NCBI GenBank assembly: GCA_007449985.2
Contig: VIIQ02000689.1
Span: 124,001-188,000 of the forward strand
Length of the DNA: 64,000 nt
Direction: 5' to 3'
Source: Desmodesmus armatus
Taxonomy: Eukaryota; Chlorophyta; Chlorophyceae; Sphaeropleales; Scenedesmaceae
Part shown: one piece after another, positions 1-16,000 of the stretch
Position numbering within the stretch: the stretch's first letter is position 1
Layout: each line of letters starts with the position of its first letter
Notes under the pieces: generated by a model
Databases searched by the model: none
Seen by the model: the letters and a program-made list of their open reading frames with translations, nothing else
Told to the model about the DNA's origin: nothing
Position numbers and translations under genes: made by a program

Positions 1-5
1 CATAC

Positions 6-4371
<4,366 letters not shown>

Positions 4372-4879
4372 GGCTTCCTCTGCCCCTGAAACAGGGGCCA
4401 CCTTATTGTCTGTTAGCCCCGTTTTGCCTCTCGAAGGGCCACGCTGCTGGTTGCTGCTCCCACAATCTGCACTTGTGCTGTTGGCTGGTCGACAGCTCGT
4501 CACAGGTTTTCCAGTGTAGACGAGAGTTTTGAGATCAAAATGATATCACATGTATTCACGGGCTCTCTCGGCCACGAGTGGGTCGAGAGATCTTGTAGTT
4601 GTCGTGCGTGTTGGTTTGCGTCAACGCCAGATAAAGCCAAACGTCAAGCTGTGACAAGTAGTATCGCCCCACAGCAGCTTCGCACTGAATTGGGGGTTGG
4701 GGTTCTACTGCGGTTCATGGATGTACAGGGGCTCTCGTTTCTCTTTGATAGTGGCGTTGCATGACAGTCAGAAGTATGTGGCTTGGCAACCACCGGCTTG
4801 TCTTGACACCTCCACACACAACAGCACAACAACAGGAGGAGCAGGAAGTTGGATCAGGAAACGTTCAGCTAGAAGGGCT
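4372..4879. promoter_or_regulatory. Divergent intergenic region, phototropin / RAP gene
   Basis: About 500 bp between the inferred phototropin start (minus) and the preferred RAP-gene start (plus). Both promoters must lie here or inside the 5' regions. The RAP reading frame stays open upstream to an ATG at 4697, so part of this stretch may be coding or 5' UTR. No clear TATA box or other element was recognised. Confidence 0.4.
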
Positions 4880-6420
4880 ATGAACAAGCTGAGGCACCAT
4901 CTGGCCACGAACCTCATTGCATTGATCAAGGTGGGACTGGCTCAAATGGCTTCTGTACTGCTTGAGTCATTCACCCCCCCCCCCTCGGGAACTCCTGCCC
5001 CAACAAAGTACATGTGCCATGCTGTGTGGCTGCCTCTTCAACCGACACAGCATTCAAGGGCCTGCTGCAGCACCAGCACAGTCTGGCAGAGCACCGCTCG
5101 CCCCTTGCTTCACAACAGTACTGGCGCATTGGCCCCAGGGTCACCCCTGCCTTCGACAGTGACCAGTAGTTTCAGCAGAGGTCGGGGTGTTGCAGTTGCG
5201 CTGGCATCTGCTGACATTCCCACTGCACCACCTACCAACACCCAGCGATCCACAGAGCCAGCACAGCCCAGCCAGGTACCCCCTCAGTCCTGGCAGCATG
5301 TTCTAGAGCTGTTGCAGCACACAGCCCAGTACGGAGACACCACCAGCACACACAGACAGCAGCTGGAAGCAGCCCTGCAGGCCGCTGCTGCAGAAAAAGC
5401 TGCCCCTTCACCACAGCAGCTGCTCCTGCTGCTCGAAGCTACAAACAAGGCCGCCCAGCAGCAGCAGCAGCAGCTAGGGGCTGCACTCGCGCCACTGCTA
5501 ACGCCAGCTGTTGCGGCCGGCCTGCCTCAACTGTCACCCCACCAGCTGGTCGATGCCCTGACCATCCTGCATGACCTCCAAAGCAGCACCCACAACAACA
5601 GCAGCAGCGGCACTGCCAGCACAGCAGCAGCTGATATTGGTGAGACAGCAGCAGGCCCTCAGGGTCACGATAAGGACCCCAGTGGGAGCCACCAGCCTGC
5701 AACCCTCCAGACAGGCCCCACCACCGGCAAGCAGCAGCGGCAGCAAGCTGCGCAGCTGTCCAAGGCCGTTCGTACATACCTACAGCAGCACCAGCAGTCC
5801 TTGGATGCCGGGAGTACTGCTGCTCTTGCGGCCGCAATCGCAGCATCCAAGCAGTACAGCAGCTTCACGATACTATCCATGTTGGCTTTGGAGCACATGG
5901 AGCAGATGTCCCCTGGGCAGCTTACACAGCTGCTGCAGGCATTTGCAGCAGCCCAGCACTACAATCAGGCTGTATGTGATGCAGCAGCACAGAAGGCTGC
6001 AGCCACAGTCAAACTACACGGCTACAAGCTGCTGCTGCAGCCAGCAGAACTCGAAGATGTGAGTTCACGGCTCACATCAGCAGCAGCTGTCTTAGCAGAC
6101 ACACCTCAACAACCGCAGCAGCAACAGGTTGGTGACTTCAGCCACCACCACCAGCAACATCATCAGCAGCCGCAGCTGAGGAATGAGGAGGAGCAGGGCG
6201 ACTCTGGGTTCACAGCAGCGCAACTGGTGGGTTTGTTGCATGCGTTTGCTCTCCTGAGGCACCATGATGCTGCGCTTCTAGAAGCCGCCTGCACCTGCGT
6301 GCTGAGGGCCCCACAGCGCAGCTTGGAGCACATGGTGGTGCTGGTGCACACCTGTGCTGTCCTGAACCACTTTCATGTCCAGCTCTTTGATGGGGCGGTG
6401 GAGATGGCAGTGCAGGCCAT

Positions 6421-6510
<90 letters not shown>

Positions 6511-6567
6511 GTTGGAGCAGCAGCAGCAGCAGCCGTCGGAGCAGCAGCAGCAGCCGCCGCCTTCGCC

Positions 6568-6598
<31 letters not shown>

Positions 6599-9381
6599 TG
6601 TGGCAGCAGGTTGCCGAAGCTGCTTGCTGAGTTGTCCTGGGCCTGTGGTGTGATGGGTCACTGGCTCAGCAGCTACCAGCAGCAGCTGTTCCTGTGGTCG
6701 GCGCACGTGGACGTCAAGCAGTTGCCTCTCGAGGAGCTGCTACTATGGCATGAGGTGTGTGCTGGCAGTTGGGACAAAATGTGTGGCTTTCGGTGTGTGC
6801 TGGTGGTGTTGACAGTACCTGCAAGCTGCACTGCATGTGTGTAGATACAGGGAGTGCATCCAGCCAATGATCAACCATCTCACCATCCAAGGAATCCGAA
6901 GTTGGGTCTACGTGCATAGGAACGCACAGTAAAAACTCATTCAATCAAGAACAGTAAAAAGGAAACCTTTCTCCTGATCAGGTTGCCTCCAGTGGCTCCA
7001 GCACCCTCCAGCATGTGTGTGTGTGTGTGTTGACACAGAGTGTGTGTGTCAAGGCAGCAGCGAGTGTGGTTGGTCTGCAGCACCTCATCTGCAAACTTTG
7101 AGTCACACAACAACTTGAGAGTTGTTGCTGCTACCCTGCTGTCATCAGCATGCACTCCTGTCAGTGTCATGTGCTGCAGAGCAAGTGAAATGCAGTTGCC
7201 TCCAAGGTCCCAACATGATGCGCACAAGAAATGCAAGGTTGCTGCGATTGCATGCACAGGCAGCAAGCTTCTGCGCATTTAAGACTACAACTACACCCTA
7301 CTACAACTAGGGTGTAATTGTAGTTGCCCTCTCTACAACTACTCAGGGCAAGTTGTAGCCCTCTGCTTGAGGCCCTGCACAACATCATCAAGGCTCACAC
7401 GGCTGCCACATGCGGAGGCCCATGCTGTGCTGTGCTGTGCTGTGCTGTGCTGTGCTGTGCTGTGCTGTGCTACAGGTCCAGACCAGCCTCACAGATGCTG
7501 CGCTGTTGACGCCCGGGCGGTCCCCTGGTGGCCTCAGCAGCCGCCTGGTGGTGGCCGCACAGGCAGCATGGGCCAGGAGGCAGCAGGGCCGCAGACTGAC
7601 AGCCTTCCAAAAGGAGGTGGGTGGGTTTAGGGTGTAGGGTTTGAGGGTCGAGGGTTTGAGGGTTTCGGGTTGAGGGTTTTCTACAAGAGGTGGGTGGCCG
7701 CACATGCAGCATGGGCCAGGCGACAGCACGGCCGCAGACTGACGGCCTTTCAAGGAGGTGGGTGGCTGCTGCATGTGCACTGGAGAGTGAGCGGCAGCAG
7801 GATGTAGACACAGCCTGAGGGGATGTGCATGTTTGCCACTAGATCTGTATTGACCCGTGGCAGGCGACTTTGCCCATCGAGCTTTCACCCTCGAGTGATG
7901 CAGAGAGCTGTGTGTTTCCATCCTTCCAACTGCTGCTTCAAGAACAGCAACAAAGAGCCCGGTGCATCGCTAACGTGTGACCAGTTTGGTGCTTTGTGGC
8001 AGTAGCACTTGTTGCTGTGCCAGCGCAGCTAACTGTCATGGTTGTGTCTGCATGTGTCTATTGCTTGTGCAGGTGACTGAGGCCTTGCAGCAGGCTGGTG
8101 TACGAGTCAAAGTCAACGTGGTGTTGGACGGTCCTGTGGTGGTGGATGTTGCGCTTCAGCAACGACAGGTGACACTATGACACCCGCACCAATCCTTCTC
8201 ATCTCTGGGTGCCTCAGATGCACGTGCTTGGGGAGTCAAGACATGTAGTTACTGTCTATGCTGGCAGTGCATTCAAACTGCTGCTGTAGCCTCCAACGCT
8301 GTGCGATCAACCAACGCGTTGGTTGTGGACCTCCTCAGTAAGGGAAAAGATGCGGGGCTCCTGTCTCAGAATGCAGCCGTACGGCGTGCTCCCTTCGCAT
8401 CACCCTCGACCGCGCTGTTTTCCTCCATGTGCTGGTCATTCTGCTCGGCTATGGCACCTACATCTGCTTCATCCATCGCCTGCATGTGTGCTGGATCGCT
8501 GCAGGTAGGTGCCCGCTACCGGGTAGCACTTCAGCTGCACCCCCATGATGACTTCGCCGCCAACCCCCCTCATGCAGCCCTGGGGCCCACTGCTGCACGA
8601 TGGAGAGCACTGCAGGCTAGGGGCTGGAGGGTAAGTGCACACACTCAACAGGATGCTACAGGAGGTGTGTAGTGCAGGGTCACTGCACAGTGTAGGTATG
8701 GTGTCAGCCGGGTTCTGGCTGTACCCTACTGTCACCTGGCCCTGGGTGCCTATACCTGCCAGCCTGTGCAGTGCACCTTGATCGGGTGATTGTAGTCAAC
8801 AACACTGTCTGGTCCACGTTCTCGGTTCTGTTTCGTGTTTCGGTTCTGTTGCCATCGTCGAAGTTACGTGGCTGTCTTTGTCGCTGTACATCTGTTTGGT
8901 CTCTGAGTTCCTTCTAATCGAACACGTGCGTATTATTGGGGGGAACTACGGGAACTCGGTAACAATCCTCGCGCTACAGGTGTCCGTGGTAGTACCACCA
9001 TGGATGACCCACACATGTCAACGGTCACACTGTATGGGACGCTCGTGCATGCCTTTTTAGGTCTGCATGTGATACCCCAGGAGGCTGCAACAGAAAGCAG
9101 ATGAAGCGTTGGGGTGGCTGCTACTATTGGAGCTTGGAGAACCACAAGCAGTCTGCCGCTGCATGTGTTTGTGTGTGCAGGTGGTTACGCTGCAGCGGTC
9201 TGAATGGCGCCGCCTGAAGACCAAGCAGCAGCAGGTGGAATATGCCTTTCAGCTGGCCCAGGGTGTTGAGGTCAGTGCACCTGGCATGCCCCATGTTGTC
9301 GACCAGGTGCTGGGCAAGGGCAAGACCCCTAAGCCCAGCTTGAGCCAGACGCTGCTGCGTATCTTGCTGGAGGGCCACTGA
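4880..9381 (+). CDS. RAP-domain protein, probably organelle RNA-binding, with long polyQ
   Basis: Exons 4880-6754, 7476-7616, 8073-8168, 8505-8630, 9181-9381 give 812 residues. The start has a transit-peptide-like stretch (MNKLRHHLATNLIALIKVG); an in-frame ATG at 4697 would add 61 residues. The middle is built of weak helical repeats rich in Leu, Ala and Gln, such as SPQQLLLLLEATNKA and SPHQLVDALTILHDL. The C-terminus is a RAP domain: VVVDVALQQRQ, ARWRALQARGWRVVTLQ, SEWRRLKTKQQQVEYAF. RAP proteins with helical repeats (OPR and FASTK types) act on organelle RNA stability, processing or translation; that role is inferred here. The first exon carries 29 uninterrupted CAG codons at 6422-6508 followed by further Q blocks. 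Intron 2 contains a tandem copy of the preceding exon's end. Confidence 0.85.
6422..6508 (+). repeat. Coding (CAG)29 tract
   Basis: Twenty-nine uninterrupted CAG codons encode polyglutamine in the RAP-domain protein. Shorter Q runs broken by PLE, PSE and PPPSPE follow to 6598. A pure repeat of this length is expected to vary in length between strains. Confidence 0.97.
7423..7471 (+). repeat. TGCTG pentamer array at a 3' splice site
   Basis: About nine copies of GCTGT/TGCTG run up to the acceptor of the second RAP-gene exon (exon begins 7476) and occupy the place of the polypyrimidine tract. Confidence 0.9.
7546..7767 (+). repeat. Tandem exon-edge duplication with telomere-like spacer
   Basis: The end of RAP exon 2 with its donor (7546-7622) is repeated at 7690-7763. 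The copy still reads AAWARRQHGRRLTAF. Between them, at about 7626-7680, is a run of degenerate TTTAGGG/TTGAGGG telomere-like units. The first copy is the functional exon because it keeps the phase with the next exon. Confidence 0.85.
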
Positions 9382-10033
9382 CATGGGTGATTTTTTTGCA
9401 CAAACGGTAAGCGCGGCTGCAGGGCGTTACTGTAGGCAGATGCTGCAACATCCTGTTGTTACCACGGGTGGTGTCCCGTGCACAGTGGTGGGGATCACGA
9501 GGATAGCTCCAAGGCTTTGGGGGCCCCCGCAGGTGGGGGATCAGCAGGCTTGGCTAGGCCTGATGGCCTATGCCATTGAGGGCCCCATGGTGCATGTCAG
9601 GGGCAATTACTGCTGTGCTTTGAGCAGGCTTTGGGGCGGCGTCATGCTGAGACAGTGAGCTGAGGCTGTCTAGACACACAGATCTGTGCCTGGTTTACTA
9701 GCAGTGGGCTGGGTGCGGCAAGTCTTGACGGATCCGCGTCCAGCTACGTCAAGATGCATTGAGAAGGCAACGATGGCAGGTGGGTTGCGTCAAAGGTCCT
9801 ACTGCTCGCTGTTACGTACGTACCGGACAACGTAGTGCCAGTTGTAGCAGCTGTGTGCGTCGTGGCAACGGAGAATGATGTACGTATGATGCTACTTTCG
9901 TCTGTATTATCTGCTGACTACTTTTGTGCGTTGTTTTTCGTGTGGCCCTCCAATTGACTTGGTGCACAACAGCACCAGGAGTTGCAGCAGCTTGCTGTAC
10001 ATCAATACAGCTGTTCATTCTTGAAGGTTAAAG
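9382..10033. other. Intergenic region, RAP gene to PKG-like kinase
   Basis: The 3' region of the RAP gene and the promoter/5' UTR of the kinase gene. No TGTAA was noticed downstream of the RAP stop and no coding region was recognised. Confidence 0.4.
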
Positions 10034-13000
10034 ATGGGTTTCACACCAGGTATGGCCCACGTTCTTTGGTTCCGACCAGTGCTGCTGCAGCACACCCTCT
10101 CACATGGCCTCTTGCTGCTGTCACTGCTTGCTGCAGACATTTCAGCCAAGGTCAGGGAGAAGATGGTGAGTGCCAAGTGCAGCCATGCTGGTCTCTTGTT
10201 GCTGTTATCTGTTGCTGTCAATGCAGCTTTTGTTATCATGGAGCAGCACTGCACCACGCATGAGCTCACATACTGGTGCACCAGTGCTTTCTGCAGGCTT
10301 TCGTCCCCACCATGCACCAGCGTGTATGTCTCACAACCAGCACACATCAATCCCTCTCAACAGTATGCTACCTTCATTCGTATCTGTACATTGCACGCAG
10401 GCAGCTTTGGGCCTGGGCGGAGCCAACGCTGGCATCGCAGGGTCAGCCGGTGCAGCAGCAGCAGCTGGCACTATTCCTGTGGGAGACCCCACTGCTGCAG
10501 ACGTCAGCTGGGGTGCTGTCAAGAAGCGCATGGCAGTAGCAGCGGACAACTCACAGGAGGCCACAGCCATCACAAGCTATGCCAAGCCTGACTTTGTCAA
10601 GCAGCTCATCCGTAAGCCACATGCAGCAGCACTGTATGATGCCAGCAGATAATGATGTACCTTGAGTAGGATCTGTCCATGCTGTGGCGATGTTTATGGC
10701 TTATGTGTACAGCTTTGAGCTTGGGTCTTTGGTGCCGCCTGCTGTGCTCACAAGAAGCTTTCAGCCGGGATGTTGCTGAGGCCGGCTGAATTGCAATGCT
10801 GACATCGCGTCTGGACCACAGATGACCCACACACCATTTTTGTGCTGTGCTCCACCCCGACTGTGCTTTGGTCTTTGCTGCTGCTGCTGCTGCTGCATTG
10901 TGTGGCCAGATACTGCCATCAAGGACAACATGTTGTTCTCAGGCCTGCCCCCTGCTGGCCTGGCAGCCATCATCGACAGCATGCAGCCACAGATGGCAAC
11001 AGCTGGCAAGGAGATCATCAAGCAGGTGCGCTGACTGCACGTTCAAGCGCCAACGTATTCGTTGTGATGGTGCAATTGTGACCTGAGCAGCCCCACAAAT
11101 ATTGCGGCCCCTCCTACCCTCCCCACCGCAGAACACTGTGTGAGGGCAGTCAACTTGGGCCGTCGTTGTTCGGACCTTGACTAACCCGTGCGTCGTGGTT
11201 TTGTGTCGCGCAGGGTGCCACTGACGCACATGAGTTCTTTGTGCTTGAGAGCGGCAGCTGTGACGTGTATGTCACCCGCCCCGGGGACATCACTGCAAAG
11301 AAGGTCAAGAGCTACGGCCCTGGCAGCGCCTTTGGAGAGCTGGCACTGCTGTACGCAGCACCCAGGGCAGCCACGGTGAGCACACTACATGCATATGCTG
11401 CATGGGTATAGACCCTGTACCGTAAAGAAGTTATATAATGCCTCCTCCAGCTGATTCATACAGGTGACCTTCGTAAAAGTTGATCAAGTATTGCGCAAGT
11501 GAGCGTGCGCACTGCAAACACCCAGGGTAGGCGTGTGAGCACGTGGCCGCCAGCCACTGTCCGGGCTGCCGCAGTTGAAATACAGTCGATGGGCAAGTTG
11601 TCAGCTGAGGACGCAAGACACGCATGCTGTCCACAGGACTGTTGGCGCCAGGGTTGAGTGCCGCAACTTGATTACTGATTGTACCTCGAACCCCTGATTT
11701 CAAGCCTCGAGCATCAGCATGTGTCATGTCCTGTTCGCCTGCAGGTGGTTGCTACCTCTCCCTGCAAGCTGTGGGTGGCTGAGCGCAGAGTGGTGGGCAC
11801 CATCAAGCGCCACTTTGCAGAGAAGGCAGCGTCATCAAAGCTGGAGCTGCTGGACAAGGTCCCCATGTTTGGAGTGCTGACAGACGCACACAAGCAGCTG
11901 CTGGCAGGAGCACTTGAGCTGGTGAGCTGAGCTGCTAATCAATGCACAGGTGGCGGACATTGGTGCCTGCAGGGGTGAATGCTGCGCTTGGGTGGAAGTT
12001 CAATCGGTTGGTGGTGCTGAAGGCAGTGACACGCTGATGTGTGCATCACTAGCCTAAGTAGTGGTTCGCTGGTGCCTGTGGCCAGATAGAGCCTGTTTGG
12101 TAATGCCAGTGTGTTTGTGGCACTGTGAGACTGTGTAAACTGTATGGATCGCTTCTACATTGTTGCAGTCAAACACGTTGTACATCACATCAGCTACAGC
12201 ATGGCTGAGATGCAGAATGTGACCATTTGTTGTCACACGACTTGCCACAGAACACATACCTGTCATGGTGACCATGTACATGACCGTGTATGTCGACAGG
12301 GAGACTGCATGCGTACTAGCAGTCATCCGACAAGGATAGTCAAACACTGACGCTGGTATGTGTGTGTATGTGCAGGTGAGCTTCAGTGCGGGCCAGGTTG
12401 TGTGGCAGGAGCGGGACCCAACCAACAGCCAGTTCTTCATCATTCGTGAGGGAACAGCCAACTTGAAGGATGCAGCCACTGGGGCCGTTACCAGCAAGCT
12501 GGGGCCCGGCAAGTACTTTGGCCAGCAGTCACTCGTGGGAGCAGGTAATTCAGACAGCTGAGCAGGGGTGGTGCTCCCAAACTTGCTTGTTGAAACGACA
12601 GCACGGTATAGGCGTCGTATTTGATACAAGGAGATGTGCGCAGGACAACACTGCAGCAAGTTGTGGCGGCGGCTTTGCCAACCTTGCGCAAGCAGCTGGC
12701 ACTCCACACCCGCCAAAGCAGCGCCATCGTCGCGTTGCCATGCTTCTTCTGTGTGTTGACCCGTCCCTCTCCTGCACCCATCCATGTTCAAAAATTGCAT
12801 GGTATGTGTCATTCGTATGATTTTTGCATGGTATGTGCATGTGTAATGTCATGTACATGATGTTTGCATGGTTTGTTATGTGTGCAGGTTCTGCTGCCAG
12901 CAGCCCTGTCAGCAGCGGCAGCGGCAGCAACTCTGCAGGTGGCCAGGTGGTGGCTGATGGGCCGCTGAGCTGCTTTGTGATGAAGCGCGCCGACTTTGAG

Positions 13001-16000
13001 AGGCTGCTGGGCCCATATGAGGAGCTCTGGAGGTATGAGGCCCTCAGAAAGGTGAGCAGTGCTGTTGGCATGCTGCTGCTATGCTGTTGGCACACGGTTT
13101 TTAAGAATCAGGGCTTGTGTGACATGTACGGGGGGCGGGGGGGGGGGCAGCATAGGTCAGCTGGTGGCATATACTGTACATGACCCATGCCTTGTGTTTC
13201 CTCTTGTGAACCGTGCTGCTGAGGCCTGTGGCGGGATATTCATGTCACCTGAAGCCCCATTCACAAACCAGTCTCCTGGAGAGGGCCAGGTTATCTGATT
13301 TTATGTTCCGACACGTTAGTTGGTCACCAGATAGTTAACTCAGTTGAGCCTTTAGTCACTGGCCTGGCCCTTTGGTCAGTCTTACCAGTGTGCTTGGGTA
13401 GTTCTAAACCCATTACTGGAGCTGAGAGTAGCTCAGTAGCCCCACCGGCTGCATGCATGTACGCTTGCTGACCGCATGTGTGTCCCACCATGCTGTGCTG
13501 TGCTGTACACCCCCTCCCAAAAATCCCGCTGCAGGTGCCCATCCTGTTCCCACTGTCTGACCGCCAGCTGTGGCAGCTGGCCCGCATGCTGCAGCCCAAG
13601 AGCTTTGCCAAGGGTCAGATGGTGTTCCACCAGGGCGATGAGGCAGACAACTTCTACATCTGCCAACGGGGGGCCTTCAGCTGCTTCACAAGTGAGTGGC
13701 CTCAGCTGTGCTTTGAATATCAAAAAAGTGAGATGAGTGCAAACACACATGAAGTGCATGATCCATCTGCTTTGCAGCAGACGAAGCCTCCAAATTATTC
13801 ACGCCCAAAGAGGTTGCCGTCCACATGTTTGTTAGTGGTTCTTAGTGGAGGGCTTGCTGGACAGGGGCCAGCGCAATTGGCTGTTGGGTGTGGGCACATG
13901 GGAGTATTCGCTGCTGTGGTGCATCACAAGCTGCAACAGTAGCTGTGTGCGAGCTGCTACACGTGCTAGGTGTGCTACCACTGAAGACGATCATGCAGGG
14001 CTCAAGGCTTATCCACTGAAGAGCACGCTGGCTTGCAGGCCTAGCTTGACAGCCGTTGCCAGCGTCGGGCAAGACCCGACTGGGCACCTCCTGGGATTGG
14101 GATAGGGGTGTTAGGCGTGGTGACTTGGTGACATCATCTCAGGCTTCTAAGTAGTAATGCTTGGGCAGCACCAGCCAGGGGGTTCCACCCATTGTTCTCC
14201 AACAGAAAAAGAGTCTGCCTGATCCCCTGCTGTGGTGATGTTGGTGTTGCACCTTCTCCCTCGCAGACGACAGCAAGGAGTTGGCGCGTGTCGGCCCGGG
14301 CCAGTGCTTTGGCGAGATGGCTCTCCTGTCTGGTGACACCCGTGCAGCCAATGTCATGGCGCTCGACAACTCAGAGGTGAGACCAGTCACCAGACGCAGT
14401 ACAGTAACTGCAGCACAGTAACTGTAGTACAGTAACTGCCGTACAGTACTTGCAGTACAGTGCAGAAGCACAGTGCAGAGGCGCAGTGCTGGCCCGACTG
14501 CGAGGGCTGAGCAGGCTGCACGTAGCAATAACAGCATGTGCAGGTGTGCATTTAGCAAGTCATGAATCAGCGGGACAGGGTCAGTATACTGCACAGATGG
14601 ACTGCTGCCTGCACATTCAAGCATGCAGCCCGAGCAAATGCTCCTAGTACTAGTAGTACCCCAGCTCCTGCTACCTCAGGATGCGTCTTGGTTTGTGGAT
14701 TGTGTGCGGCATGTAGCGGCGCAGCAGTCCTTTGCTTATGGGCAACGGAGCCTTCCGATGCTGTGGTCTCCATGCCGTCCTGCTGATGTAGCATGCCTTG
14801 ACGTGCCACTGGATTGAATCACTGTACTACAGTTAGCGCAGCAACTGACTGTGTGGTGTGTACGCTGTAGGCGCTGCTGCTCGACAGGACAGCCTTCCAC
14901 TCACTGCTTGGCAAGCTGGACAGCCTACGCAGCATGTGGAGGTTTGAGGTGGGTTGACACTGACGCTGCACGTGTGTGAGGGTGGAAGGGCGTGAAAAAG
15001 AGGCAAGCCGCCACGCTGGGGCATTTTGGGCTTGAACTTCACAGCTTTGAATTGGCCTTCCTTTACGTTGGCGCGGTCCTGTCACTACTGCCACGTGTTT
15101 CTGCTGCGCCCTGGGGTCGTCAGCAAGCCAACAGCACATGTGCTTGTATATGCACAAACCAACAAATGTGTGTCCTCCTCACTGCGTCAATCTGTCCTTC
15201 AATGCTTTGTTGTACTGGTCTGTATCGCTTCTGCTGCAGGCGCTGCAGCGTGTGCCTCTATTTGCTGGGCTTGATCCCAAGACCAAGGGCGCCATTGCAT
15301 CAGCCCTGGGCCAGGTCAGCATGCCTAAGGGCACTGCTGTCGTCACACAGGGCGAGAGGGGCCACGCCTTCTACATCGTGGAGAGCGGTCAGCTGTCCGC
15401 TTTCAAGGACAACTCGCCACTGCCCGTGCTGTCGTACGGACCAGGTGCGGACCGCCCTAATCGATTGTGACCGTTTTTTTGTTACGTCAAAATAACGCGC
15501 TGAATATAGGAAAAACCCGTAAACACATGCAAAGAGACTTTGACATCCGCAGTCCGAGTGGGTGAAAATGCAGCCTTGTGCAAACGTTTCATGTATCCTG
15601 TGTCAACGCAGGAGACTACTTTGGCGAGCTTGCGCTGCTGCCGGGCGGCAACACCCGCGCTGCCACAGTGCGTGCTCGCACAGATGTGTCGCTGCTGGTG
15701 CTGGACCGGGCCAACTTCGAGTCGCTGTTGGGCCCTCTGATGCCGCAGCTTCAGGCATCCGCCAAGAACTACACAGGCTACTCTGCCAAGCACGGCATCC
15801 AGGTGTGTCTGTGAGAGTGACTGCCTTGTGCGCACGTCGCTTGTTGGACGAGCGCACGGCTTTTTCAATGCATGAGCGCCTCCCTTCACCACTCCACTTC
15901 TATTGGCTGTGAATTCTCAATTCTCTACTGATTAGACCTGCCGCAGCTTCTTTAAATAGTGCCAATAGCTGTTTCAATTGTTTGTCATACATATCTGACG

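Noticed and set aside
4697..4879. Upstream start for the RAP gene
   Set aside because: In frame, but the added 61 residues look like UTR. The ATG at 4880 begins a better targeting peptide. Kept only as an alternative.
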